Below, in pieces: positions 15,535 through 24,781 of a stretch of 64,000 bases of DNA; position 1 is the stretch's first letter, and every line of letters begins with the position of its first letter. The notes under the pieces are model-generated. The model searched no databases and was not told the origin of the DNA. It was given only the letters and a program-made list of their open reading frames with translations. The position numbers and the translations under genes are program-made. The stretch comes from Methanomassiliicoccaceae archaeon UBA472 (GTDB taxonomy: Archaea > Thermoplasmatota > Thermoplasmata > Methanomassiliicoccales > UBA472): NCBI GenBank assembly GCA_002497075.1, contig DAML01000008.1, positions 1-64,000 on the forward strand, given 5' to 3'.

Positions 15535-16350
15535 TTAATCAGGGTAGGACACCCGCAGCGGGCCGCTCTCCGCGGTCATCGAGGCCAGGAACATGACACG
15601 GAACGCGAGCAGTAGCGAGCAGGAGCGCAGGGCCTTCTCTCTCCAATCCCGGACGTCCTTCCGGTCCGCCCACATTCCGCCGCTTGTTGTCCCGTTGATG
15701 AAGATCTTTCCCTGGCGAACGATGTATCTTTGGTCCGACAGACTCGCGGCCAGCTCGTCGATGGGGGTCCAGTCGCTCAAGCGCAACCCGGAACGAAGAA
15801 GGTCCATGCCCTCCTTCTCCTCATCGTCCAGGAACGGCGGGATCCCATCCGCACGCATCCGGTCCAGCATCGCCAACGAGTAGGAAAGGCCGGTACCGAA
15901 CTCCGAAGATCTGACCGGGATGCGTCTGCCAGCGGCGGTCATGGCCGCCCAGAAGACCCCGAACAATCCAGGAGCGATCACCCGCTCCAAACCGTGACGC
16001 AGTGAAAGTAGCTCGATCCTCAGGTCCACGCCGATCGGCCACAAGACCTCGTCCGGAGGCTCCCACAGCCACGGCGCGCCGTCTCTCCAACCCTCCTGCA
16101 GGACGTAACGCAGCTCGAGCAGGCGGTCCTCCGCGATCTCGTCAAGCATGTGGTGCAGGATGTGGGCGAAGGCGGTTATGGTGTTCATCGCTTCCTTCTG
16201 CGGCGGCAGCTTGGCCGTTCTCATGCATGAACGGTAAACCTTTTCGCCCAGGGCCATGCTGGCCAGCGTGTCCTCCGGATCCGCCGCGGCCTTATCCCAC
16301 TCCTTCCAGGGCAGCCTGGCGCCCTCCTTCCCCTGAATGAACCATCTCAT
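15535..16350 (-). CDS. Conserved-looking hypothetical protein, alpha-helical
   Basis: 271 residues that I do not recognise. The sequence looks soluble, is rich in Trp and Leu, and is predicted mostly helical (for example ITAFAHILHHMLDEIAEDRLLELR). A central GLFGVFWAAMTAAGRR segment is mildly hydrophobic, and the C-terminus has an ARQ-like beta hairpin (RYIVRQGKIFINGTTSGGMW). It has normal codon use for the region. It lies between a surface-protein gene (same strand) and the divergent Lhr helicase gene. No catalytic motif is seen. Confidence 0.55.
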   Translation of the reverse strand: MRWFIQGKEGARLPWKEWDKAAADPEDTLASMALGEKVYRSCMRTAKLPPQKEAMNTITAFAHILHHMLDEIAEDRLLELRYVLQEGWRDGAPWLWEPPDEVLWPIGVDLRIELLSLRHGLERVIAPGLFGVFWAAMTAAGRRIPVRSSEFGTGLSYSLAMLDRMRADGIPPFLDDEEKEGMDLLRSGLRLSDWTPIDELAASLSDQRYIVRQGKIFINGTTSGGMWADRKDVRDWREKALRSCSLLLAFRVMFLASMTAESGPLRVSYPD

Positions 16351-16478
16351 CGACGCACCATACCTAATTCTCCTCTGCGCCGACTTAAAGCCTGTGTTGT
16401 TCTATCATTTTCGATCATCTCATGCTAAGGTAATTATAACCCGGCAATAGATAGAATCCGCTTTTAGAAGGTTGAGAG

Positions 16479-19400
16479 ATGCAGAGGGTGAAGAAGAAGG
16501 CTAGCAAGCAGGAGGTGCTCTCCCTGCTCGATCCGCTCATCGCGGAATGGTTCGACTCGCGTTTCGACGGTCTTACCGAGCCGCAGTCCTATGCTATTCC
16601 TCTGATCCACGAGCGCAAGAGCGTGCTGGTCTCCTCGCCCACCGGTTCCGGGAAGACGCTCACCGCCTTCACGTCCATAATAAACGAATTGTTCAAGTAC
16701 GCCAAGGACGGCAAGCTGGAGGACCGCATCTACGCCGTCTACGTTTCGCCGCTGAAAGCTCTGGCGAACGACATAAACAAGAACCTCGAGGAGCCCCTGG
16801 CCCAGATGAACGAGCTGGCCAAGCAGAAAGGGTACGAGTTTCCGAAGGTGCGCGTGGGCGTCCGCTCCGGCGACACGTCGCAATCGGAAAGGCAGAAGCA
16901 GCTGCGCAAGCCGCCGCACATATTCATCACCACCCCTGAATCGTTGGCGCTCGTTCTCGCCGCGCCGAAGTTCCGGGAGAAGTTCTCCCAGGTCGAGTAC
17001 ATCATCGTGGACGAGATACACGAGATCTGCGATTCCAAGCGCGGCGTGCATCTGTCCATAACGTTGGAAAGGCTGGAGGACCTCTGCCAACGACCCATCA
17101 CCCGCATCGGGCTGTCGGCCACCCTGGCGCCCATAGAGGACATCGCCTCCTACCTGGTCGGCTGCCAGGACGGGAACGTCCGTCCCGTCGAGCTCATCGA
17201 GGTCCTGACGAAACGCAACCTGGACCTGGAAGTGGTATGCCCGACCGAGGACATGACCGCGCTGCCGTACGAGATCGTGAACGCCCGGATGTACGACGGG
17301 CTGCGGGACATGGTCAATGCCCATCAGACCACGCTCATATTCACCAACACCCGCTCCGGCACGGAACAGGTCGTCTACAAGCTTCGGGAACGCGGCATCG
17401 AGAGCATCGAGGCCCATCATGGGTCGCTCGCAAAAGAGACCCGCCTGGACGTGGAGGACCGTTTAAAGCGCGGCGAGCTGCGCTGCGTCGTCTCGTCCAC
17501 GTCTCTCGAGCTCGGGATAGACATAGGCTCGGTGGACCTAGTGTGCCAGATAGGCTCGCCGAAGAGCGTCGCCAAAGGTTTGCAGCGCATCGGGCGCTCC
17601 GGGCACTCCGTGGGAAAAACGCCCAAGGGCCGCATGATGGTCCTGGACCTGGACGACCTGGTGGAGTGCGCCGTTCTCTGCCGGGCGGCGCACCGCCGCA
17701 ACATCGACCGCGTCACGATACCGGAGAACGCCCTGGACGTATTGGCGCAGACGCTCGTGGGAATGTCCCTGGAAAGGCGCTGGACCGTGGACGAGGCGCT
17801 GAGCATGGTGCGCAACTCGTACTGCTACCGCAACCTCACCCGGGACCAGCTGCTGCAGACCTTGCGCTATCTGGGCAGCAAGGACGCCTTCGAGGGAGTG
17901 TACTCCAAGCTCTGGTACGATCCGGACGAGGGCGTCTTCGGGAAGAAGAAGGGCGCCCGGATGATCTACTTCCTGAACCTGGGGACCATACCCGAGGAAG
18001 CCTCCTATAAGGTGTTCAACGAGCGCAGCGGCCTGGTCGGAGACCTTTCGGAAAAGTTCGTGGAGCGCCTGAGCACCAAGGACGTATTCATTCTCGGCGG
18101 TCGTCCGTACGAATACGTCCGGGCCAAGGGCATGCGCGTTTACGTCCGTTCGGCGCCGGGACGGAAACCGACCGTCCCGTCGTGGACCGGCGAGATGCTT
18201 CCCCGCTCTTTCGATCTCTCAATGGAGATCGCCCGCTTCCGCGGGGAGATGGAGTCGAAGCTCGGCGAACCGGAGGACGACGTGGTTCAATGGCTCATGG
18301 ACAACTTCTCCATCGACCACGGCTCCGCCCTGTCGCTTCTGCACTACTTCAAGGAGCAGCAGGCCGCGGCGGGGATACCAAATCAGAGAAGGTTGCTGGT
18401 GGAAGGCTACCTGGACCGCCAGGGGAACAGCGGGCTGATCTTCCACTTCCCCTTCGGGCGGCGGGTGAACGACGCGTTGTCGCGCACTTACGCCTTCCTG
18501 CTGACGCAGCGCATGGGATGCAACGTTTCCGTGTCTATATCGGACGACTCCTTCCTTCTGGTCGCCCCGAAGCGCATTGACCTGAACCTGATACCGGGGT
18601 TGATCCGTTCCGGCGAGATGCGCGGGATACTGCGCCGGGCCGTCAAGGATTCGGAGATCTTCAAGCAGCGCTTCCGGCACGTGGCCGCCCGCTCCTTCAT
18701 GATTCTCAGGAACTACAAGGGCCGGGAGGTGTCGGTGAACCGCCAGCAGGTCCGTTCGCAGTATCTGCTGGACTATCTCAACTCACTGGAATCCGTGCCG
18801 GTCATCGAGGAGACGTACCGCGAGGTCCTGGAGGACGTCATGGACATCCAGAAGGCCGAGCTCATCGTGCGTTCCATGGAGTCGGGGGAGATGGTCATGA
18901 CCACCATCCCCTACAATCCGGTGCCGTCGCCCTTCGGGCACAACATCGTGCTGGCCGGAATATCGGACATAGTGATGATGGAGGACCGCTCGTCGCTTTT
19001 GCGGGAGCTGCACCGCAAAGTGCTCTCGAAGGTGCTTGGCGACGAACAGAGGTTCCAGTTCGAGGATGAGAAGGTCAGCGCTTACTTCCGCGCCAAGCGC
19101 GGGATCGCCGAGGACAAGCAGGGCCTGCTGGCCCTCATCGTTCGGGCCGGACCGCTTCATGTGTTCCGGGAGAAGGGCAGAAGCGTCTATCCGTACTGCC
19201 GGCCGGCCAGGGAGCAGGTGGACGAATGGGCCTCCGAACTGCTGGCCGAAGGGGCGATCTCCTCGGTGTACCTGGATGACGTTTATTACGTGGCCACGGA
19301 GCAGCTGCCCGTCTACGCCTCATTGACCGATCCCGCGGAGCCGAAGGAAGACGAACTGGCGGCATTGGCGTTCCTGGACGGCGCAAGGACGTCCTCGGAG

Positions 19401-21836
19401 CTAGAGAAGCTCCTGGAACAGGACCGCGAGGCGGTCGGAAAGCTCCTGCGTTCGTTGGAATCAAAGAACCTGGTGGGCCGGACGGCTTACGATAAAGGCC
19501 GGTTCTCCTACCGCTCCCGGAAGATCGAAAGGATGCCGAAGCAGAAGGCCGTCGATTCCGCCCTGCTGAGGCATCTGGACCTGTGGGCACCGGCCACCGC
19601 CGACGAGGTCGCGTTCGCATTGCATCTTCCGGAGCCGGAGGTGACCAACGCCCTGAAGCAGATGACCGAGGGCGGGTTGTTGGAAGAAGGCAGGTTCATC
19701 GTCAGCGAGCGCGAGCAGTACATGCTAAAGAGGGACCATCTCCGCCTGAAGCACGGCTCGGAGGTTTTCGACCATAGAACGGTGGACGGATACCAGAGGT
19801 CCAAGCTGGAGGCCAGGTTCGGAAGCATAGAGGAGTGCTTCCAGTTCTTCGGGGAGATGGGGCTTCTTTACGATATCGGGCGCAGGGTGGAGAACTTCAG
19901 CCTGGACGAGTGGAGGTACCTGCGGGAGAGCGGGCGCGTGCTGAACGGACGGTTCGTCCGCGGCCGCGTACGTTACGTATTGGAGGAGGACGCGCCCCTC
20001 TACGTGAAAGCGTACCGCACCTTCGCCCCGAACGATATGGACGGGAGGGTGCTGCAGAGGATACGCGATCTCGGCGGAGCGAGCATGCGCGACCTCGTTC
20101 GGGACATGCCCGAGGACAAGGAGTCGATAAAGGACTCGCTGGACCGCCTGGACCGCAACATGTACATCGTGCGCCGGTACGAGGACGGGGAGGACTGGTC
20201 CCGGGAGAACTTCTACCAGGCCATCGACGTTCCCGAGTACGACGGAGATCCGGTCAACGAGCTGGTGCGCCGTTTCGTTCGCGCTTACGGCCCGGTCCCG
20301 GCCATGGCGGTGAGGATGAGCACCGGGCTGTCGCCGTACGAGGTGGACGACGCCCTGGACCGTCTTAACGTGGAGAGGATATCCGTCGGAGAGGCCGCGG
20401 TGGAAATGGTGATCATGCCCGAGGAGCTCGAGCCGCTCCGCTCGTTCATTCCCGGGGACGAGGAGTGGAGCGTTGTAAGCCTATACGACCCGACTGCGCA
20501 GCCGCGCTGGGCGGACACCAACGCCCGTTTCGGAGATTCCTGGGTTTTCCCGGTGCTGCGGGACGGGGCGGTCGTTGGGGGCATCGAGAAATGGGACGCC
20601 GGCGGGTGCGTGGACGTACGCGCCATCGACCTGGACGAGCCGTCGTACCTCCCGCACGCCCTGAAGGCGCTGGAGCAGCTTCTCTCGTTCCAAGCGTCCC
20701 AGGGCCTGGACATGGTTCGCGTAAAGGAAGTTCTGGGAACGCCGGCCGACGACCTTCAAGGCGACGCGGAAAAGGCAATGCGGGACGCCGGGTACGTGCG
20801 CATGGAGGGCATGTGGACCCGCGGCGGCGTCGACCGCCAGTTCAGCAAGGAGGACCTGATGCGCTATGCCATGCGCCGTTCCGGCCTGTTGCCGAAGGAG
20901 GCCTATCCGAACGTCATGGAAGGGGTGAAGCGCAGCGGCGGCTTCCGCGGCGACCCGGCGGCCTTCGCCCGCTGCCGCGTGAAAGTTCCGCTGAAACGCC
21001 TGGTGGAGCAAGGTCTCCTTTACTCCGTCACCGGGCTGCCGGAGCAGATGATGTTCACCACCATGCAGTACGCCTCGCTGTTCCGGGACGCCAAGGGGCG
21101 GGAGCTGAGCGACGACGCCAAGGCCATGGTCCGGATGCTGGAAAGAAACCTCCCCATGCCCAGGCGGGCCTTCTTCGACCGCTCCGTTCTCGGCCCGTCA
21201 AGAACGCAGGATGCCCTGCGTGAGCTCAACAAAGCGACCGTCGTGGCGTACGGACGCAACAACCGCATCACGCTCGTCCCGTCTTCAGGCCTCACGGTCA
21301 AGGAGGCCAGGCTGGAGCATCTGCGCCTGCTGTTCCGCAACTTCGGCGTGTTCACCGCCGAGAACCTGTCCCGCTTCCTGCGGGTGGAGATACCGATGAG
21401 GGAGCTCCGCTCCCTGCTGGCCGAGCTCACCGACGAAGGCTTCCTGGCCAAGGGGTTCCTGGAGAAGGGTGGCGACGCCGTGCACTGGGTGCTGAAGGAC
21501 GACCTGGACACCCTGGACAAGAAGGCGGGGGACCGCGAGCTGGTGCTGTACCAGTTCGACAACATGGCCCACTACCTTTACGATGAGGTGCGCGAGAGAT
21601 GCGGAGGCATGGGCAGCCTGGTGATGCGCGGCTCGGAGATCATTGGCTGCTTCCGTTCCAAGCACGCCGGGAAGGACCTCGCGATCGTCGATCTCCAGGG
21701 CGGAAAGGAGGCCAAGGCGGTGGTCAAGGACTTTGTCTCCGAGCTAGGCTGGACGGTAAGAGAAAAAACATCCAAGGAGATCCCGGACTGGGAGATCCAG
21801 GAGTTCCTCGGAAAGGTGATGGGCGAAGAGGACTGA
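16479..21836 (+). CDS. Very large Lhr-like superfamily 2 helicase
   Basis: 1785 residues. The N-terminal helicase core has Q-region TEPQSYAIP, Walker A SPTGSGKT (about 54-60), DEIH at 178-181, SAT at GLSATLAP, and motif VI QRIGRSGHS. The Lhr winged-helix/beta region follows; the remaining 900 residues contain a series of winged-helix-like segments resembling the long C-terminal part of bacterial Lhr. The family translocates 3' to 5' on single-stranded DNA and acts in repair. Archaeal Lhr is usually 850-950 residues, like the second copy here at 59756-62497; this one is twice that and may be the bacterial long type. No frameshift is seen. Confidence 0.88.
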   Translation: MQRVKKKASKQEVLSLLDPLIAEWFDSRFDGLTEPQSYAIPLIHERKSVLVSSPTGSGKTLTAFTSIINELFKYAKDGKLEDRIYAVYVSPLKALANDINKNLEEPLAQMNELAKQKGYEFPKVRVGVRSGDTSQSERQKQLRKPPHIFITTPESLALVLAAPKFREKFSQVEYIIVDEIHEICDSKRGVHLSITLERLEDLCQRPITRIGLSATLAPIEDIASYLVGCQDGNVRPVELIEVLTKRNLDLEVVCPTEDMTALPYEIVNARMYDGLRDMVNAHQTTLIFTNTRSGTEQVVYKLRERGIESIEAHHGSLAKETRLDVEDRLKRGELRCVVSSTSLELGIDIGSVDLVCQIGSPKSVAKGLQRIGRSGHSVGKTPKGRMMVLDLDDLVECAVLCRAAHRRNIDRVTIPENALDVLAQTLVGMSLERRWTVDEALSMVRNSYCYRNLTRDQLLQTLRYLGSKDAFEGVYSKLWYDPDEGVFGKKKGARMIYFLNLGTIPEEASYKVFNERSGLVGDLSEKFVERLSTKDVFILGGRPYEYVRAKGMRVYVRSAPGRKPTVPSWTGEMLPRSFDLSMEIARFRGEMESKLGEPEDDVVQWLMDNFSIDHGSALSLLHYFKEQQAAAGIPNQRRLLVEGYLDRQGNSGLIFHFPFGRRVNDALSRTYAFLLTQRMGCNVSVSISDDSFLLVAPKRIDLNLIPGLIRSGEMRGILRRAVKDSEIFKQRFRHVAARSFMILRNYKGREVSVNRQQVRSQYLLDYLNSLESVPVIEETYREVLEDVMDIQKAELIVRSMESGEMVMTTIPYNPVPSPFGHNIVLAGISDIVMMEDRSSLLRELHRKVLSKVLGDEQRFQFEDEKVSAYFRAKRGIAEDKQGLLALIVRAGPLHVFREKGRSVYPYCRPAREQVDEWASELLAEGAISSVYLDDVYYVATEQLPVYASLTDPAEPKEDELAALAFLDGARTSSELEKLLEQDREAVGKLLRSLESKNLVGRTAYDKGRFSYRSRKIERMPKQKAVDSALLRHLDLWAPATADEVAFALHLPEPEVTNALKQMTEGGLLEEGRFIVSEREQYMLKRDHLRLKHGSEVFDHRTVDGYQRSKLEARFGSIEECFQFFGEMGLLYDIGRRVENFSLDEWRYLRESGRVLNGRFVRGRVRYVLEEDAPLYVKAYRTFAPNDMDGRVLQRIRDLGGASMRDLVRDMPEDKESIKDSLDRLDRNMYIVRRYEDGEDWSRENFYQAIDVPEYDGDPVNELVRRFVRAYGPVPAMAVRMSTGLSPYEVDDALDRLNVERISVGEAAVEMVIMPEELEPLRSFIPGDEEWSVVSLYDPTAQPRWADTNARFGDSWVFPVLRDGAVVGGIEKWDAGGCVDVRAIDLDEPSYLPHALKALEQLLSFQASQGLDMVRVKEVLGTPADDLQGDAEKAMRDAGYVRMEGMWTRGGVDRQFSKEDLMRYAMRRSGLLPKEAYPNVMEGVKRSGGFRGDPAAFARCRVKVPLKRLVEQGLLYSVTGLPEQMMFTTMQYASLFRDAKGRELSDDAKAMVRMLERNLPMPRRAFFDRSVLGPSRTQDALRELNKATVVAYGRNNRITLVPSSGLTVKEARLEHLRLLFRNFGVFTAENLSRFLRVEIPMRELRSLLAELTDEGFLAKGFLEKGGDAVHWVLKDDLDTLDKKAGDRELVLYQFDNMAHYLYDEVRERCGGMGSLVMRGSEIIGCFRSKHAGKDLAIVDLQGGKEAKAVVKDFVSELGWTVREKTSKEIPDWEIQEFLGKVMGEED

Positions 21837-21837
21837 C

Positions 21838-22629
21838 CTACTTCCTTTTCTTCCTCTTCTTCTCCCTAGCTATGATGATCTCGGCGACCTTCTTGCCCGA
21901 AAGGAGCATGCCGCCGAATATCGGTCCCATGCGCGGCGCGCCCATGACCGCGTTGGAGGCCATGCCGCAGACGTACAGGTTGTTGTACACCTCGACCGTG
22001 TTCTCCACGGTCATCTGCTCCCCGACCTCCGCCCACATGGACTTCTCGCCTTCGATCTGGCCGGTGGGGGTCTTCAAGCGGCCGACCTTTCGCTGCACCA
22101 CGTGCACGACCTCGGCCGGGTGCCCGGTGCCGTCGATGACGTACTTGGCGCGAACGGCCAGCGGGTCGACGTGCAATCCGGCCACCTCCACCGCGGACGA
22201 GTTGATCACGACGCCGCAGATGCTGTCCTGGCGGATCATGACGTCCTCCACGGATATGGTGTTGTAAAGTCTCGCTCCAGCGGACACGGCCGAAGCGATG
22301 AGCTTGGCGGAGGACTCCACGGAATCGGCGGTGTAGTAACCGTCACCGGCGTCCCTGAGGCGGACGCCGATCTCCTCAAGGAGGTCCTTGCTGCCCTCCT
22401 GCACGACAATGATCGGGAAGGTCATCCCGCCGCCCCACATGCCTCCCCCGGGGGTGAGCTTCCTTTCGAAAATAACAACCCGAAGGCCGGCCTTGGCCAG
22501 GTAGCGCGCGGCCGTGAGCGAGGATGGCCCCGCGCCGGCGATGACCACGTCGACGTCAATGTTCTCCAGGAACTCCTCGGTGTACCTCTCCACTATCTTG
22601 CGGGTGACCAGAACCTCATCGATCTCCAT
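21838..22629 (-). CDS. thi4: Thi4-family thiazole synthase (sulfide-dependent type)
   Basis: 263 residues from ATG 22629, which has GAGG seven bases upstream. Dinucleotide-binding DVVIAGAGPSSLTAARYL, then PGGGMWGGGMTFP, and a C-terminal GAPRMGPIFGGMLLSG are typical of Thi4. It makes the thiamine thiazole from NAD, glycine and sulfur. At the place where yeast Thi4 has the sulfur-donating Cys, this protein reads AGLHVDPL with His, as in the methanogen enzymes that use free sulfide catalytically. ThiC, for the pyrimidine half, is at 28976. No TPP riboswitch was recognised upstream. The Lys/Arg-rich tail is odd but short. Confidence 0.9.
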   Translation of the reverse strand: MEIDEVLVTRKIVERYTEEFLENIDVDVVIAGAGPSSLTAARYLAKAGLRVVIFERKLTPGGGMWGGGMTFPIIVVQEGSKDLLEEIGVRLRDAGDGYYTADSVESSAKLIASAVSAGARLYNTISVEDVMIRQDSICGVVINSSAVEVAGLHVDPLAVRAKYVIDGTGHPAEVVHVVQRKVGRLKTPTGQIEGEKSMWAEVGEQMTVENTVEVYNNLYVCGMASNAVMGAPRMGPIFGGMLLSGKKVAEIIIAREKKRKKRK

Positions 22630-22635
22630 AATCAA

Positions 22636-22802
22636 ACCTCTTGAACAACGACCGGACTGTTCACGGTAAAGAGCATTTTTTTATTTATACAATGGCCGAA
22701 AGCCCCCTCGGAAAAAGGGGCGTTTCCCCGTTACCCGTCGACCGCTCCGAGCCGGTGCTCCAGTAACCCATTTTATAGCAATCTTTAAGAATCGTTAAGC
22801 CG
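22636..22802. promoter_or_regulatory. Divergent promoter region of thi4 and the HTH gene
   Basis: A TATA-like GTATAAATAA on the minus strand (about 22681-22690) serves thi4. TTTTATAG (22771-22778) lies about 28 bases before the HTH gene at 22803, which could be leaderless. Between them GCCCC and GGGGC flank a 10-base loop, a possible hairpin around 22701-22720. Confidence 0.5.
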
Positions 22803-23189
22803 ATGGTTGGGCCGATGAAAATACCGTGCGAGCTTATCGTCTGGTACGTACTTCCCTCCATCCGTCGTGAATTGGCCAGGGAATTAGTTCAGAAGCACCA
22901 TCTGAGCCAGGCGGAAGTGGCTCGCAAGTTCGGCGTGACCGACGCCGCGATCTCTCAGTATCTGAAAGCGAAACGCGGCACAAACAAGGAGCTGGAGAAC
23001 AGCGGCAGGTACGAGGACTTCAAGCGCGAGGTGGAGATATCCGCCGTCCGTATAATCAACGGTTCCGACATCGTGGTCGAAACCTGCCGCATCTGCGAGA
23101 TGGTCAAGAAGAGCGGCATGCTGGTCGGCATCTACGAAACCCAGACCGGCCTACGCGCTCCAGCGTGCGTATGCCCGCAGTGCGATTGA
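22803..23189 (+). CDS. Archaeal HTH regulator with cysteine-rich C-terminus (COG2522-like)
   Basis: 128 residues; ATG 22815 (MKIPCELIVWYVLPSIRREL) is the alternative start used by many relatives. An XRE-type helix-turn-helix covers about residues 38-60 (LSQAEVARKFGVTDAAISQYL). The C-terminal half has TCRICEMVKKSG and a final CVCPQC, four to six cysteines able to bind metal or an Fe-S cluster. This suggests a redox- or metal-sensing transcription factor. Target genes are unknown; the divergent thi4 is the obvious candidate. Confidence 0.8.
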   Translation: MVGPMKIPCELIVWYVLPSIRRELARELVQKHHLSQAEVARKFGVTDAAISQYLKAKRGTNKELENSGRYEDFKREVEISAVRIINGSDIVVETCRICEMVKKSGMLVGIYETQTGLRAPACVCPQCD

Positions 23190-23966
23190 TCAACGTCCGA
23201 ACGCGTAGTAGATGTACTCCTGGGCGTAGCCCGCCCAGCGGCCGAACCTTTCCCTGGACAGCCTGTTGACAGTTCTATAGCTGCCCTCTATCCCATACAG
23301 CTCGGCCATCGCCTTTCTTATCCGAACGTCCACCGGGAAAGCCTCCAGGTGCTCCAGCGAAAAGACGCTCACGCAGTCGGCCACCTTCGGACCGATGCCA
23401 GGCAGTTCGACGAGCGTCCGTACGCAATCATCGTATCTCATGGACATGAGGCCGGGGAAATCGATCTCCTCCCGGTACGCCTTGCGCGCTAGCTCGATGA
23501 AACGCTTGCTTCGATATCCCAGACCGCAACCCTCGGCCCGCTCGCAGCCGTCCAGCAGCTGGCCGGGCGTGGGAAATGTGTGATATCCATCCATCTCCGT
23601 GCCGAAGGTCCGGCACACCTTCTCGATCATGCCCTGAATGCGCGGGATGTTGGCGTTGGTCGCCAGAACGTAGGAGGCCATGCACTCCCAGGGGTCCTGC
23701 CTTATCAGGCGCAGGCCGCGGTACTTGCGGAAGTACGAGGAGAGCTGCTCGTCCCAGTCCAGCTCCCGGTAGATCGATTCCAGGTCGTCATCCTGACGGA
23801 AATACTGGGCATACCTCTCATCGCTCATCCCGGAGACGCTCACCCCGCGCCCGTCCTGGCGAAGGGTGACCAGCCTTCCGTCAACTACGCCCTTCCACCC
23901 GTCACCGTCCTTGCGCCAGCGAAACACCTGCCCGCAGCCCAGGGTGTGGTCCAGGTCCAGGATCAT
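23190..23966 (-). CDS. ogg: 8-oxoguanine DNA glycosylase, OGG1 type
   Basis: 258 residues. The N-terminal domain (LGCGQVFRWRKDGDGW) matches the OGG1 beta domain. The helix-hairpin-helix GPD motif is complete: LPGIGPKVADCVSVFSL gives the catalytic Lys, and AFPVDVRI gives the conserved Asp. It removes oxidised guanine from DNA and nicks the strand as a bifunctional glycosylase/lyase. The ATG overlaps the stop of the upstream methyltransferase gene (ATGA), so they share an operon. It ends base-to-base against the convergent HTH gene. Confidence 0.9.
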   Translation of the reverse strand: MILDLDHTLGCGQVFRWRKDGDGWKGVVDGRLVTLRQDGRGVSVSGMSDERYAQYFRQDDDLESIYRELDWDEQLSSYFRKYRGLRLIRQDPWECMASYVLATNANIPRIQGMIEKVCRTFGTEMDGYHTFPTPGQLLDGCERAEGCGLGYRSKRFIELARKAYREEIDFPGLMSMRYDDCVRTLVELPGIGPKVADCVSVFSLEHLEAFPVDVRIRKAMAELYGIEGSYRTVNRLSRERFGRWAGYAQEYIYYAFGR

Positions 23967-24781
23967 GGAGACCGTTTCGCTACGAACACCATCATGTCGC
24001 TGTTCTTGTTGAAGGGGGAGAAGTTCCAGTCGCCGTAGGTCTCCAGCACCTCCAGGCCGCAGGACTCCATGAGCTCCACGACCTCCTGGTACGCCATGTA
24101 GCGAATGGTGAAGCAGGCCGTGACGCGGCGCATCTCCCGGTCCTGGCGGGAGATGTCGATGAAGTAGTGCACGGTGGTGCGCTGCCGGGGCTGGTCGAAC
24201 GTCTGCGCCTCGAACTTGGAGACGATCTCCCCGTTCAGCATGGTCTTTGTCCCGCGGTGACGGACCAGCTCCTCCGGCCGGTCCAGGCGCGGGTTGAAAA
24301 CGCTCATGACGAACCGTCCACCATCCTCCAGATGTTCGGCGACGTTGCGCAGGGCGGCCTCCTGACCCTCCCTCTCCAGCAGATGCAGGAAGGCGTTGAA
24401 CGGTACGACGATCAGGCGGTATCTGCGCGGGCACTGGAACGTCCTCATGTCGGCGTGGTGCACGCTCGCCCTCGCCTGAACGTCGTCATCCATATGCTCC
24501 ATCTTGGCGGTGAGGCGATCAAGCATGGAGTGGCTGCGGTCGAAGCCCCAGACCTCGTACCCCTCCTCCACCAGCGGGATCAGGCTGCGCCCGGTGCCGC
24601 ACATGCACTCCAGCACCGGCCCGCCGACCTGCTCCGCCAGGCGCAGGTAGAACTGGGTATCGTCCACCTGGTCCTCGTACCATACGTCGTAGTACTTGCC
24701 CAGGACCTCGTAGAGGTCCGGCTCCTCATAGCTTGTATCCGATCTTTCGGAGGAATCCTCTTCGTTTTTGAACGTCCTCAT
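23963..24781 (-). CDS. Class I SAM-dependent methyltransferase
   Basis: 272 residues from ATG 24781. Motif I is VLECMCGTGRSLIPL and motif II is YEVWGFDRSHSML; a post-I acidic HHADMRTF and RLIVVPFNAFLHLL follow. The start lies 56 bases inside the adenosine-specific kinase gene. No later start precedes the conserved LYEVLGKYYDVWYEDQ segment, so the overlap is probably real. Substrate unknown; proteins of this shape methylate small molecules. Same operon as ogg. Confidence 0.82.
   Translation of the reverse strand: MRTFKNEEDSSERSDTSYEEPDLYEVLGKYYDVWYEDQVDDTQFYLRLAEQVGGPVLECMCGTGRSLIPLVEEGYEVWGFDRSHSMLDRLTAKMEHMDDDVQARASVHHADMRTFQCPRRYRLIVVPFNAFLHLLEREGQEAALRNVAEHLEDGGRFVMSVFNPRLDRPEELVRHRGTKTMLNGEIVSKFEAQTFDQPRQRTTVHYFIDISRQDREMRRVTACFTIRYMAYQEVVELMESCGLEVLETYGDWNFSPFNKNSDMMVFVAKRSP

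Noticed and set aside
22636..22802. TPP riboswitch upstream of thi4 (and of thiC at 30257-30504)
   Set aside because: Neither region contains a CTGAGA / CCTGATCTGGATAATGCC-like core on the relevant strand.
23967..24434. N-terminal extension of ogg to 24434
   Set aside because: The added 156 residues are Pro/Arg-rich out-of-frame translation of the methyltransferase gene; ATG 23966 with ATGA coupling is the natural start.
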